Part shown: positions 28,132 through 35,865 of the stretch, one piece after another
Position numbering within the stretch: position 1 is the stretch's first letter
Layout of the letters: the number at the start of each line of letters is the position of its first letter
Assembly (NCBI GenBank): GCA_947497175.1
Contig: CANMFM010000003.1
Location: 1 to 64,000 of the forward strand
Reading direction: 5' to 3'
DNA from: an uncultured Aquimarina sp.
Lineage (GTDB): Bacteria; Bacteroidota; Bacteroidia; Flavobacteriales; Flavobacteriaceae
DNA: 64,000 nt
Translations under genes and position numbers: made by a program
Notes under the pieces: model-generated
What the model saw: the letters and a program-made list of their open reading frames with translations, nothing else
What the model was told of the DNA's origin: nothing
The model's database searches: none

Positions 28132-28812
28132 TTATTTAATTTTAAAAGTGAGCCCTACCCCCCTGACACTTTCTATGGTAATGTCATGATCTTGTTTAAA
28201 GTATTTTCTTAACCTACTAATAAATACATCCATACTCCTACCAGAGAAAAAATCATCATTGCCCCAAACATCGTTAAGCAAATTTTCTCTCTTAATCATG
28301 CTGTTTTTATGCTCCCATAAATAGTGTATTAGAATGGTTTCTTTTTCAGTTAATCGTTGAGATTCGGTTCCAAATTTTAGTTGATGATTAAGCGGCTCAA
28401 AACTATAGTTTCCTATAGAAATAGTTTCTGTCTTACCAGGTTGAAGTTTATGGGTTCTTTTCAAAATATTTTGAAGTCTAAGCACCAAAATATCAGCTTC
28501 AAAAGGTTTTACGATGTAATCATCTGCACCTAATTTTAATCCTCTAATTTTATCTTCTTTCATTTTTTTTGCAGTAAGAAAAATAAACGGAATTTCTGGT
28601 TTAATCTCAATTACTTTTTCTGCCAGTGTAAAACCATCCATTTTTGGCATCATTACATCAAAAACACATATATCAAAATTACTATCTACTAAAATGCTCA
28701 GTGCTTCTTTTCCATTTTTAACCCAGGTAACTTTATAATCATGAAGTTCTAGATACTGCTTGAGAATACTCCCAAAATCAAAATCGTCTTCTGCTAATAG
28801 TATTTGTATCAT
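28132..28812 (-). CDS. OmpR-family response regulator
   Basis: 226 residues. The receiver domain (1-120) has the acidic pocket LLAEDDFD and phosphoacceptor Asp52 in CVFDVMMPKMDG, with Lys in DYIVKPFEAD. The C-terminal winged helix (about 130-225) shows NLLNDVWGNDDFFSGRSMDV and SRLRKYFKQD, then VRGVGLTFKI. It should be phosphorylated by the kinase encoded 4 bases upstream and act on promoters, perhaps its own operon. The junction repeats and the inverted repeats upstream of the kinase are candidate binding sites, but none is proven. Confidence 0.96.
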   Translation of the reverse strand: MIQILLAEDDFDFGSILKQYLELHDYKVTWVKNGKEALSILVDSNFDICVFDVMMPKMDGFTLAEKVIEIKPEIPFIFLTAKKMKEDKIRGLKLGADDYIVKPFEADILVLRLQNILKRTHKLQPGKTETISIGNYSFEPLNHQLKFGTESQRLTEKETILIHYLWEHKNSMIKRENLLNDVWGNDDFFSGRSMDVFISRLRKYFKQDHDITIESVRGVGLTFKIK

Positions 28813-28816
28813 ATAA

Positions 28817-30220
28817 TTAAAGTATTGGTATCGTTATTATAAATGTAGTGCCAATATTGGGTACACTTTCAAGTATAATACTCCCGTGATGTGCTCTTAC
28901 CACTTGATTGGCGTAAAACAACCCTAAACCCAGGCCTTTTACTTCGTGAACATTGCCGGTCGTTACTCTATAAAATTTTTCAAAGATCTTGTGTTGTTCT
29001 TTTTCAGGTATTCCGATACCATTATCCCGTATCAAAATCTGATACGCATTCTCCTTACGTTCTGTTTTTAGGTGAATTTCCTTTTTCTCTCTTCCATATT
29101 TCACTGCATTTTCCATAATATTAAAAAGGGCCGTAGTAAAAAGAAATTTATCAATAGTGAGGGCTACTTTTTTCAATTCTAACTCATAATTGAAGGCAAT
29201 CTCATCATTCTCAACAGATAATTTAAAATCTTCAATAACTTCGGTAAAATATTGATCATCCTGTACTTTTTCTTTAGACAAGATAATTTCTTCTGATCCC
29301 AATGTATTATTCATTACCTGATCAATAAGTTTGTGCAATCGATTATTTTGTCTATCTAAAATGTCTAACGAATTAGAAAATGACACCGCTGAATCTTGAA
29401 TTTTTTTATTCCTTAAACTTTTAGACACGATTGCCAGGGTAGCCAAAGGAGTTTTTAACTCGTGTGTAATATTATTAATAAAGTCATTGCGCACATCTAC
29501 TATTCTCTTCTGTTTTATTAATATTTTGATTGAATAAAAGAATAAAACCACGACAAATAACAGTAGTATTACAGAAAACATAAAAAGACTTGCCATCTGT
29601 CTGATGATAATACGCTTCCAACCTATTACATTTATGGTGTCTTGTGTTCTAATTTCGATATTTAATGTAGCCTTAAACCCTTCACCATTGCTGGTATCAT
29701 TGTCTTCATAATCATGTTCTGTAAACCATCGAGCTTTACTGATCATAGTTCCTTCCTCATCTGGGAAATTTTCTCCAAACAGAAAAAAATCATGACCTGC
29801 CTGCCTCGAAAAAATAGTATCTCGATCATCATTATCAAACAGAACAATACTTTGTATTGTCTTTTTATATTTTAAGTCGTAACCTAAGCTAACTTTATTA
29901 ATCTCTTTTGCATAATAATTTTTAAAAGCGGCATTTAATGAATCTGTAAGTGGTTTAAATCTGGTGATTACTTCTTTTTTAAGGTAATTCTCTTTTTTAT
30001 ACGCCACCAGGTTTTCTGTTAATGAGTTGTACCATAATTCTGCAAGAGAATCCATTTCTTTGGTATTATCTATACTGGATACAGCTTTCTTTGTTTCTTT
30101 AATAAATACATCTTTTTTTAATTGGTATGTATTATAAATTAAATATCCCTGAATCGCAGATAAGGCCAACAATGCCAGAACAGAAGTTACAATAAGGATA
30201 TTTATTTTTTGTCTTTTCAT
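28817..30220 (-). CDS. Sensor histidine kinase, membrane-bound
   Basis: 467 residues. Two membrane helices (about 8-29 and 210-232) enclose a periplasmic sensor region of about 180 residues with no domain I can name. The HisKA box follows (FINNITHELKTPLATLAIVS, His253), then the ATPase domain with N box NIMENAVKYG, G1 IRDNGIGIPEKEQHKIFEKF, and G2 GLGLGLFYANQVVRAHHGS. This is a complete kinase. It opens the five-gene operon and overlaps nothing; the regulator starts 4 bases after its stop. The signal is likely periplasmic, and the exported paralogues at the operon end could report to it. Confidence 0.95.
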   Translation of the reverse strand: MKRQKINILIVTSVLALLALSAIQGYLIYNTYQLKKDVFIKETKKAVSSIDNTKEMDSLAELWYNSLTENLVAYKKENYLKKEVITRFKPLTDSLNAAFKNYYAKEINKVSLGYDLKYKKTIQSIVLFDNDDRDTIFSRQAGHDFFLFGENFPDEEGTMISKARWFTEHDYEDNDTSNGEGFKATLNIEIRTQDTINVIGWKRIIIRQMASLFMFSVILLLFVVVLFFYSIKILIKQKRIVDVRNDFINNITHELKTPLATLAIVSKSLRNKKIQDSAVSFSNSLDILDRQNNRLHKLIDQVMNNTLGSEEIILSKEKVQDDQYFTEVIEDFKLSVENDEIAFNYELELKKVALTIDKFLFTTALFNIMENAVKYGREKKEIHLKTERKENAYQILIRDNGIGIPEKEQHKIFEKFYRVTTGNVHEVKGLGLGLFYANQVVRAHHGSIILESVPNIGTTFIITIPIL

Positions 30221-30270
30221 TGCTATACGATTATTATCTTATGATTCTTCCAGATTGAATATAGATACCT

Positions 30271-30292
30271 GTTCGATTTTTGATTGATGATG
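30271..30292 (-). repeat. Operon junction repeat, copy A (kinase leader)
   Basis: On the minus strand CATCATCAATCAAAAATCGA lies about 50 bases upstream of the kinase start. It matches the repeats found at three later junctions of the same operon. Confidence 0.65.
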
Positions 30293-30296
30293 TGAT

Positions 30297-30442
30297 CAAA
30301 ATTAAAATAAAGCTATGGTGATCCTGCAAAAATCAGAACCGTTAACCCTTCATTAACGTTAATATTCTTAAAAACTCTTGCATAGCGGTGTTTTTAAGAT
30401 GAATGTTAATACCCAAGAAATTGGTATTAATTATTACATTTG
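30297..30442. promoter_or_regulatory. Divergent promoter region between kinase operon and ubiA-type gene
   Basis: Minus-strand TAATTTTG (30304-30297) fits a -7 box for the kinase operon; a TTTG lies 22 bases upstream of it, slightly too far. Plus-strand TACATTTG (30435-30442) fits a -7 box for the prenyltransferase gene. Between them are the palindrome ATTAACGTTAAT (30352-30363), GTTAA-N8-TTAAC overlapping it, and the inverted repeat TTAATACC-N9-GGTATTAA (30406-30430). These are plausible operators. Confidence 0.45.
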
Positions 30443-30466
30443 CTCCCAAATTAACCCATCATCTAT

Positions 30467-31369
30467 ATGTTATCCTATCTAAAACTTATAAAGTTTGATA
30501 ATCTGCTCATTATAGCTTTAGCACAATTATGTATTAAGTATGGTCTTTTTGATCCTTTTGGTATCCCTATTACACTAAATGGTTTTGGTATTTCATTATT
30601 AATTATTGCTACAGTTTCAATTGCAGCCGCTGGTAATATTAGTATCGAAATCTATAATCAAAATGGTGAGAATCCGAAAAACTTAATTCATAATAAGATT
30701 CCAGAAAAAAATGCTAATATGCTGTTTATTATCTTTAATGTTTTAGGTGTATTGATTGGGTTTTATCTAGCAAATTTAATAGGACGACCTGGTTTTGCTG
30801 CTCTATTTATTATCATATCCGGTGTGTTTTATATCTATGCTTCTTACCTAAAAGAAATACTAGTCATTAAAAATATCATTATAGCCGTACTTGCTGCATT
30901 AAGTTTAATTGTTATTGGAATTTTTGATCTTTTACCTGCCATTACAGAAAAAAACAGAGCTTCGCAAACGGTGATCTTTTCAATAGTATTAGATTATTCA
31001 ATATTTGCTTTTATGATTATTATATTAAGAGAAATTATAAAGGATTGCCTGGCTATAGATAAAGACCATAACATAGGGATTAAAACTATACCGATCATCA
31101 TGGGCAAAGACCGTACGATTAAACTGGTTGGCTTACTCACAATAATTCCAATTATTGCAGTAGTTTATTATATTTATACCTATCTTTTTTCGAATAGCAA
31201 TGCTGTTATTTCTATATTAATACTCATTATTGCTCCACTCCTTTATTTTATGATCAGATGTTTTACTGCAGAATCAGATAAACACCTTAACGTATTAAAA
31301 GGTCTTTTAAAAATAATTCTCGTAATATCTTCTCTGTCGTTATTGCTTTATCAATTTGTTTTACTATAA
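30467..31369 (+). CDS. UbiA-family prenyltransferase, geranylgeranylglycerol-phosphate geranylgeranyltransferase-like
   Basis: 300 residues with about eight or nine membrane helices. It starts like flavobacterial UbiA proteins (YLKLIKFDNLLIIALAQ). The second Asp motif is present as REIIKDCLAIDKDHNIG, followed by KTIPIIMGKDRT. The first motif, normally NDxxDxxxD after AGN, reads AGNISIEIYNQNGENPKNL, so its aspartates are replaced by Glu or Asn. Aspartates there normally bind the magnesium-diphosphate. The enzyme may be altered in activity, or Glu may substitute. Prenyl acceptor is unknown. It is followed at 3 bases by maf. Confidence 0.85.
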   Translation: MLSYLKLIKFDNLLIIALAQLCIKYGLFDPFGIPITLNGFGISLLIIATVSIAAAGNISIEIYNQNGENPKNLIHNKIPEKNANMLFIIFNVLGVLIGFYLANLIGRPGFAALFIIISGVFYIYASYLKEILVIKNIIIAVLAALSLIVIGIFDLLPAITEKNRASQTVIFSIVLDYSIFAFMIIILREIIKDCLAIDKDHNIGIKTIPIIMGKDRTIKLVGLLTIIPIIAVVYYIYTYLFSNSNAVISILILIIAPLLYFMIRCFTAESDKHLNVLKGLLKIILVISSLSLLLYQFVLL

Positions 31370-31372
31370 ATT

Positions 31373-31960
31373 ATGTTAAAAGATATTCTAAAAAACCATA
31401 CTATTATTCTCGCTTCTGGATCACCCAGAAGACAGCAATTTTTTAGAGATCTTGATCTCGATTTTTCCATACAAATAAAAGATACAGAAGAAATATATCC
31501 TGATCACCTTAAAGCAGAAGAAATATCAGATTACTTAGCCGTTCTAAAGGCAAATGCCTTCTCAAAGCTTCGCCCAAAAGAAATTTTAATAACCAGTGAT
31601 ACTATAGTTTGGCACAACAATAAAGCCTTAGGAAAACCTAAAGATCTAGAAGAGGCCAAAAGAATGATCGCATCATTGTCAAATGACACCCATGAAGTGA
31701 TCACTTCGGTATGTTTTAAAACTAAGAATGCAATAAAAGTAGTAAACCATACAACCAAAGTTACTTTTAAAAACTTATCTCTAAAAGAGATCGAATATTA
31801 CGTTGAAAAATACAAACCATTGGATAAAGCAGGCGCATACGGGATTCAAGAATGGATTGGCTTTATCGGAATATCCGCTATAGAAGGTAGTTATTTTAAT
31901 GTCATGGGATTACCAATTCATCTTGTTTATGAAACGTTAACAACACTTGCTACATCATAG
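31373..31960 (+). CDS. maf: Maf-family nucleotide pyrophosphatase
   Basis: 195 residues. Maf proteins hydrolyse non-canonical or dTTP/UTP-type nucleotides to monophosphates. Visible motifs are ILASGSPRRQQF at the N-terminus, ITSDTIVWHNNKALGKPKD, and DKAGAYGIQEWIGFIGISAI, then EGSYFNVMGLP, the usual substrate-binding segments. It is the second gene in a run with the prenyltransferase and a lipoprotein gene. The exact nucleotide preference (YhdE-like for dTTP/UTP is most likely from the Gln in GIQEW) is inference. Confidence 0.96.
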   Translation: MLKDILKNHTIILASGSPRRQQFFRDLDLDFSIQIKDTEEIYPDHLKAEEISDYLAVLKANAFSKLRPKEILITSDTIVWHNNKALGKPKDLEEAKRMIASLSNDTHEVITSVCFKTKNAIKVVNHTTKVTFKNLSLKEIEYYVEKYKPLDKAGAYGIQEWIGFIGISAIEGSYFNVMGLPIHLVYETLTTLATS

Positions 31961-32002
31961 GTTTATTGTAATTTGCGATATTGGTAAATAAAAAATATAA
32001 CC

Positions 32003-32935
32003 ATGAAAAAGTTAATACTAGTATTTGGAGTTCTTGGATTATTGGTCATCATTGCATGCAGTGATGTAAAGGCTGATGAATCTTCAAAAACCGATAAAAA
32101 AAATAGTATAGAAGACATCGAACCAACAAAAGAGCTTTCAGAAGATTTTAAAAAATATTGGTACTCAGGTGAGGCTGAAATAACTTCTTATCAATTAGAG
32201 CAAGCTCGTTACGGTCAAATTAGACAAGGAAAAGCTGTATTAATATATGTAACCGAAGATTTTCTTAAAAAAGAGCAAGTAAAAGCCGATCGGCAAAATA
32301 AGGATAACATTCCCGTGCTTAAGTTAAATGCAACAAAAAACTTTAATACAGGTATTTATCCTTATTCTATTATGCAAAGTACTTTTTATCCCGTAACAGA
32401 TAATCAACATGCCATAAAAGTATCTAGTTCTATACAAGAATGGTGCGGTCATGTATATGCACAATTAAACAATAGAGAGCAGTTCGAAATAATGTCTCAC
32501 TCTTATTTTGAAGGTGAGGCTGATCAAGATTTTACCTTAAACAAAGCTATTTTGGAGAATGAACTTTGGATTAAAATTAGAATCAACCCAGATGATTTAC
32601 CCAGAGGTAATATCAAAATAATTCCTGCTTTTGAATATTTACGATTACGTCACAAAGAAATTAAAGCGTATTCAGCAAAAGCATCCTTAGAAAAGCAAAA
32701 CGATTCTAGTGTTTACACGTTAGAGTATCCAGAGCTTAACAGAACCATTCGTATTACTTTTGATTATTCTTTTCCTTATGAGATACAGGGATGGACAGAA
32801 ACTTTTAAAAGTGGTTTTGGTTCTAATGCCAATGAACTTACCACAAAAGCAACAAAAATGAAACAAATAAAATCTGCATACTGGAATAAGAATAGTAATG
32901 CAGATGAAGATTTAAGAGGCGAACTTGGACTATAA
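32003..32935 (+). CDS. Lipoprotein of unknown function
   Basis: 310 residues. The N-terminus MKKLILVFGVLGLLVIIACS has a lipobox ending at Cys19, so the product is a lipoprotein. The mature part is a mixed alpha/beta domain with WYSGEAEITSYQLEQARYGQ, IRQGKAVLIYVTEDF, and GIYPYSIMQSTFYPV. Similar flavobacterial proteins are often labelled septum formation inhibitor Maf, most likely because they sit beside true maf; nothing in this sequence resembles Maf. The function is unknown. It is 42 bases after maf and 16 bases before the pterin dehydratase gene. Confidence 0.85.
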   Translation: MKKLILVFGVLGLLVIIACSDVKADESSKTDKKNSIEDIEPTKELSEDFKKYWYSGEAEITSYQLEQARYGQIRQGKAVLIYVTEDFLKKEQVKADRQNKDNIPVLKLNATKNFNTGIYPYSIMQSTFYPVTDNQHAIKVSSSIQEWCGHVYAQLNNREQFEIMSHSYFEGEADQDFTLNKAILENELWIKIRINPDDLPRGNIKIIPAFEYLRLRHKEIKAYSAKASLEKQNDSSVYTLEYPELNRTIRITFDYSFPYEIQGWTETFKSGFGSNANELTTKATKMKQIKSAYWNKNSNADEDLRGELGL

Positions 32936-32951
32936 CCCTAATTAAAAAATA

Positions 32952-33239
32952 ATGATAAAATTATCAGAATCTGAAATACAAGAAAAATTAAAAAATATTG
33001 ATGGCTGGGAATATAGCGACAATGCTATTCATACCACTTTTGAATTTAAAGACTTCAAAGATGCATTTTCGGTAATGACTCGAATTGCATTTGAGGCCGA
33101 ATTACAAGAGCACCACCCAGACTGGTCAAATGTCTACAATAAATTACAAATTAGTCTTTCTACACATGATGCGGGTGGAGTTACCGAAAACGATTTTCAA
33201 CTGGCAAAAACTATAGAAGATATTATAGAAGGAGAGTAA
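32952..33239 (+). CDS. Pterin-4a-carbinolamine dehydratase
   Basis: 95 residues, the normal length. The family signature is seen as ELQEHHPDWSNVYNKLQISL, with the paired histidines and Asp/Trp of the active site, followed by STHDAGGVTENDFQLAKTIE. It dehydrates 4a-hydroxytetrahydrobiopterin formed by aromatic amino acid hydroxylases, allowing cofactor recycling. No phenylalanine hydroxylase gene is in the window. The gene is 16 bases after the lipoprotein gene and may share its transcript. Confidence 0.95.
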   Translation: MIKLSESEIQEKLKNIDGWEYSDNAIHTTFEFKDFKDAFSVMTRIAFEAELQEHHPDWSNVYNKLQISLSTHDAGGVTENDFQLAKTIEDIIEGE

Positions 33240-33293
33240 AACTTGAAACACTAAACAAAGAATCTCTTATTTTGAATAGAGGGTAAACAAACA

Positions 33294-33325
33294 TTTGTCA
33301 AAAACTTGGTTTCTACTTATGTTTG
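33294..33325 (+). promoter_or_regulatory. Promoter of the yebC gene
   Basis: TTTG (33294-33297), 20 bases, then TATGTTTG (33318-33325), a full match to the flavobacterial promoter. The start codon follows 25 bases later. Confidence 0.75.
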
Positions 33326-33349
33326 TATTTTAGATTTTAAAATTTTTAT

Positions 33350-34075
33350 ATGGGAAGAGCTTTTGAATTTAGAAAAGCACGTAAGATGAAACGCTGGTCA
33401 GCAATGGCTAAAGCATTTACACGTATAGGTAAGGATATTGTAATGGCTGTAAAAGAGGGTGGGCCAGATCCAGATTCTAATTCTCGTCTTAGAGCCGTAA
33501 TACAAAACGCCAAGGCTGTTAATATGCCTAAAGACAATATTGAAAGGGCAATAAAACGTGCTTCAGATAAAGATCAAGGAGAGTACAAAGAAGTTCTTTT
33601 TGAAGGATATGCTCCTCATGGAATTGCAATTTTGGTAGAAACAGCAACAGATAATAATAATAGAACTGTAGCAAACATAAGGTCATATTTTAATAAATGT
33701 GACGGGAACTTAGGAACATCGGGGTCTGTAGAATTTATGTTTGATCATACGTGTAACTTTAGGATTAATGGCGAAGGTATTGACCCTGAAGAACTAGAGT
33801 TAGAATTTATAGATTTTGGAGCAGAAGAAGTATTTCAGGATGACGATGGCATCCTTATTTATGCCCCTTTTGAAAGTTTTGGCGCTATACAAAAAGAATT
33901 GGAGAGTCGCGAAATAGAAATCTTATCCTCTGGTTTCGAACGTATTCCTCAGGTTACTAAAAAGCTAACTCCAGAACAAGCTGCAGATGTAGAAAAGTTA
34001 TTAGAAAAAATAGAAGAAGACGATGACGTACAGAATGTGTACCACACTATGGAGGAATCTTCTTCTGAAGAATAG
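33350..34075 (+). CDS. yebC: YebC/PmpR family protein
   Basis: 241 residues. It has the N-terminal MGRAFEFRKARKMKRWSAMA segment, then AFTRIGKDIVMAVKEGGPDP, and the family blocks AKAVNMPKDNIERAIKRAS, YEGYAPHG-like FEGYAPHGIAILVE, and NIRSYFNKCDGNLGTSGSVE. The family was described as transcriptional regulators; more recent work links several members to rescue of ribosomes on difficult peptides. The opening GRAFEFRKARK is the Bacteroidetes variant. It has its own promoter and terminator and is probably monocistronic. Confidence 0.95.
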   Translation: MGRAFEFRKARKMKRWSAMAKAFTRIGKDIVMAVKEGGPDPDSNSRLRAVIQNAKAVNMPKDNIERAIKRASDKDQGEYKEVLFEGYAPHGIAILVETATDNNNRTVANIRSYFNKCDGNLGTSGSVEFMFDHTCNFRINGEGIDPEELELEFIDFGAEEVFQDDDGILIYAPFESFGAIQKELESREIEILSSGFERIPQVTKKLTPEQAADVEKLLEKIEEDDDVQNVYHTMEESSSEE

Positions 34076-34094
34076 AAAAACAGAGAGTACTGTA

Positions 34095-34132
34095 AAAAAA
34101 AAAGAGTTTAGCTGTGCTAAACTCTTTTTTTT
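34095..34132 (+). terminator. Terminator of yebC, first of two identical hairpins
   Basis: Stem AGAGTTTAGC/GCTAAACTCT with loop TGT (34103-34125), an A run before and nine Ts after. The same 23 bases recur at 34711-34733. Confidence 0.95.
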
Positions 34133-34140
34133 TATATTTG
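34133..34140 (+). promoter_or_regulatory. -7 box directly after the terminator
   Basis: TATATTTG fits TAnnTTTG and starts at the end of the terminator T run, 27 bases before the next start codon. The -33 element would lie inside the terminator stem, where no exact TTTG exists. Confidence 0.45.
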
Positions 34141-34166
34141 CGGCTTAAAAACCTAAATCTTTTAGT

Positions 34167-34682
34167 ATGAAAAAATTAATTTATTTATTTAGCATCATTT
34201 CTGTTGTCACTTTTACATCTTGTTCAAGCGATGACGATGCAGCTCCTGCTAATGTAGGAAGTTTCACTTTTAACGGAAAAGAAACTACTATTCTAAGTGC
34301 AGAAATTGATGATTTTGGTCCTGAAGAAGGATTTCATAATTACGAGTTCTATTTTGAGGGAACTGATGGCACAACAGAAACAGAAGTCGAATTAGACCTT
34401 TATTCTCCTTTAGAAGGAAACGAAACAGGTTTTAAGCCGGGTACATTTAACTACAACGACGAAACCGGCACTATTGAACCTGGAACATACTATTTTTCTT
34501 CAGCTATAGTAAGAGTTGACGGTGAACCCAGTGTTTTTGCCAATGGAGGACAAGTAGTTGTAGCTGGTACAGGTAATAATTATACCGTAACTGCTGATCT
34601 TACTTTTGCAGATGACTCTACGTTAACATTAACATATTCGGGAGCTTTTATTGTATTCCCATTTATTGATTTTGGCAACTAA
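34167..34682 (+). CDS. Lipoprotein of unknown function
   Basis: 171 residues. The signal MKKLIYLFSIISVVTFTSCS has a lipobox at Cys19, followed by an acidic tether SSDDDAAP, a pattern that in Bacteroidetes often marks surface-exposed lipoproteins. The rest is a beta-rich domain with no charged helices (VGSFTFNGKETTILSAEIDD, YTVTADLTFADDSTLTLTYS). No catalytic motif is visible. The gene is framed by two identical terminators and has its own -7 box, so it is a small independent unit. Confidence 0.85.
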   Translation: MKKLIYLFSIISVVTFTSCSSDDDAAPANVGSFTFNGKETTILSAEIDDFGPEEGFHNYEFYFEGTDGTTETEVELDLYSPLEGNETGFKPGTFNYNDETGTIEPGTYYFSSAIVRVDGEPSVFANGGQVVVAGTGNNYTVTADLTFADDSTLTLTYSGAFIVFPFIDFGN

Positions 34683-34702
34683 ATCTTTATAAAAAGAAAT
34701 TT

Positions 34703-34740
34703 TACAAAAAAGAGTTTAGCTGTGCTAAACTCTTTTTTTG
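34703..34740 (+). terminator. Terminator of the lipoprotein gene, second identical hairpin
   Basis: The same 10-bp stem and TGT loop as at 34103-34125 (here 34711-34733), with A and T runs on the two sides. Confidence 0.95.
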
Positions 34741-34783
34741 TTATGTTTTATACTTCAATTCGACTATATGTTAAATATTTGGC

Positions 34784-35290
34784 ATGAAGAATCTCGTTAT
34801 CATCTTTATTCTTTCAATAAGTAGTATATCATATGCGCAGCATATGAATAATAGCACTCTACGGGATATTATTCATAAAAAAGCAGATACGTTAGGTGGT
34901 GTACCCGGAAATTGGGAGTTTCTATACAAGCAAATCCCCATGCTTTGTGTCACAGATGAAACAAACAATAGAATGAGAATAATTTCTCCAATCACAGAAT
35001 CTGATAATCTAGACAGCGATTTATTATTAGATTGTATGACTGCAAATTTTCATTCTGCTTTAGATGTAAAATATGCAATTTCTAATGGCATACTCTGGTC
35101 TGTATATATTCATCCATTAAAAGAACTTACAGAAGAGCAAATAACGAATGCCATTTCTCAGGTTTATTTTGCAGCAAAAACTTTTGGTACTACTTTTTCA
35201 AGCACCGAACTTCTTTTTGGCGGAAGAAACAAGACTAAACCACAAAAGTCAAAAGACAAAATTAAAGAAGAAAATACACATAAGTTTTAA
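34784..35290 (+). CDS. Exported protein, hypothetical
   Basis: 168 residues with a signal peptide (MKNLVIIFILSISSISYA, then Q). The core reads NWEFLYKQIPMLCVTDETNN, RMRIISPI, a segment with two cysteines (MLCVT and LLDCM), FHSALDVKYAISNGILWSVY, and a helix EEQITNAISQVYFAAKTFGT. The alternating strand/helix plan is reminiscent of YbjN- or CesT-like folds, which is only a structural guess. Its stop overlaps the stop of the convergent acyltransferase gene by four bases. Confidence 0.82.
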   Translation: MKNLVIIFILSISSISYAQHMNNSTLRDIIHKKADTLGGVPGNWEFLYKQIPMLCVTDETNNRMRIISPITESDNLDSDLLLDCMTANFHSALDVKYAISNGILWSVYIHPLKELTEEQITNAISQVYFAAKTFGTTFSSTELLFGGRNKTKPQKSKDKIKEENTHKF

Positions 35291-35841
35291 TCAACATCAA
35301 AACTATATTCTGGCACTTTACCTTTAACACCTTTAAAGAAAGAATACATATATTGAAAATCCTTATCAATATTATCTGTCGGATAAAATGGCTCTGAAAT
35401 CTTATTTTGCTTTTTTCCAAAATCAAAAGTAACCATGATAATAGGAACATTGGCCTTTTTTGCTATATGATAAAAGCCAGTTTTCCACTCTTTTACTTTT
35501 TTTCTGGTGCCTTCTGGTGCAATTGTTAAACGAAGTTCATCTCTTTTCTTAAACAATTGAGCAATAGCATCGACTTTGTTCTGACCGGGAGTTCGATCAA
35601 GAGGAATCCCTCCTACTTTTTTAAAATACCACCCAAATGGCCATTTAAAAAGCTCTTTTTTAGCCATAAAGCTGATTTTTATATTTGCTACCTGCCTTAT
35701 AAACAAACCGATATAAAAGTCATGCCAACTTGTATGAGGGACCGCTATTACTACGCATTTCTTTATTTCATCTGCATTAAAATTTCCAATCATCTTCCAT
35801 CCTAAGATGTTATTGTATACGTAAGTCCATAATCCCCTCAT
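35287..35841 (-). CDS. PlsC-like acyltransferase
   Basis: 184 residues, shorter than typical PlsC. It has the acyltransferase block I HTSWHDFYIG (HxxxxD catalytic pair), block II around FMAKKELFKWPFGWYFKKVG, then GIPLDR, and block III IAPEGTRKKVKEWKTGFYHI. No membrane helix is strong, so it is probably peripheral. It is 24 bases downstream of the kdsB-kdnB fusion on the same strand, which suggests a role in lipid A or membrane lipid acylation; acceptor unknown. The gene converges with the exported-protein gene with overlapping stops. Confidence 0.9.
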   Translation of the reverse strand: MRGLWTYVYNNILGWKMIGNFNADEIKKCVVIAVPHTSWHDFYIGLFIRQVANIKISFMAKKELFKWPFGWYFKKVGGIPLDRTPGQNKVDAIAQLFKKRDELRLTIAPEGTRKKVKEWKTGFYHIAKKANVPIIMVTFDFGKKQNKISEPFYPTDNIDKDFQYMYSFFKGVKGKVPEYSFDVD

Positions 35842-35865
35842 GAAAATATAGGTTGAAATTTGTAT

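Noticed and set aside
28091-30292. ATTGATG-type tandem repeats as a CRISPR array
   Set aside because: Units are only 7-8 bases, copies are few and sit at gene junctions, and there are no spacers or cas genes.
32003-32935. Septum formation inhibitor Maf as the name for this gene
   Set aside because: The true maf gene is directly upstream with full motifs. This product is a lipoprotein with none of them.
34784-35841. Four-base overlap of the convergent stops at 35287-35290 as a signal
   Set aside because: Overlapping stops of convergent genes are common in compact genomes and need no special explanation.
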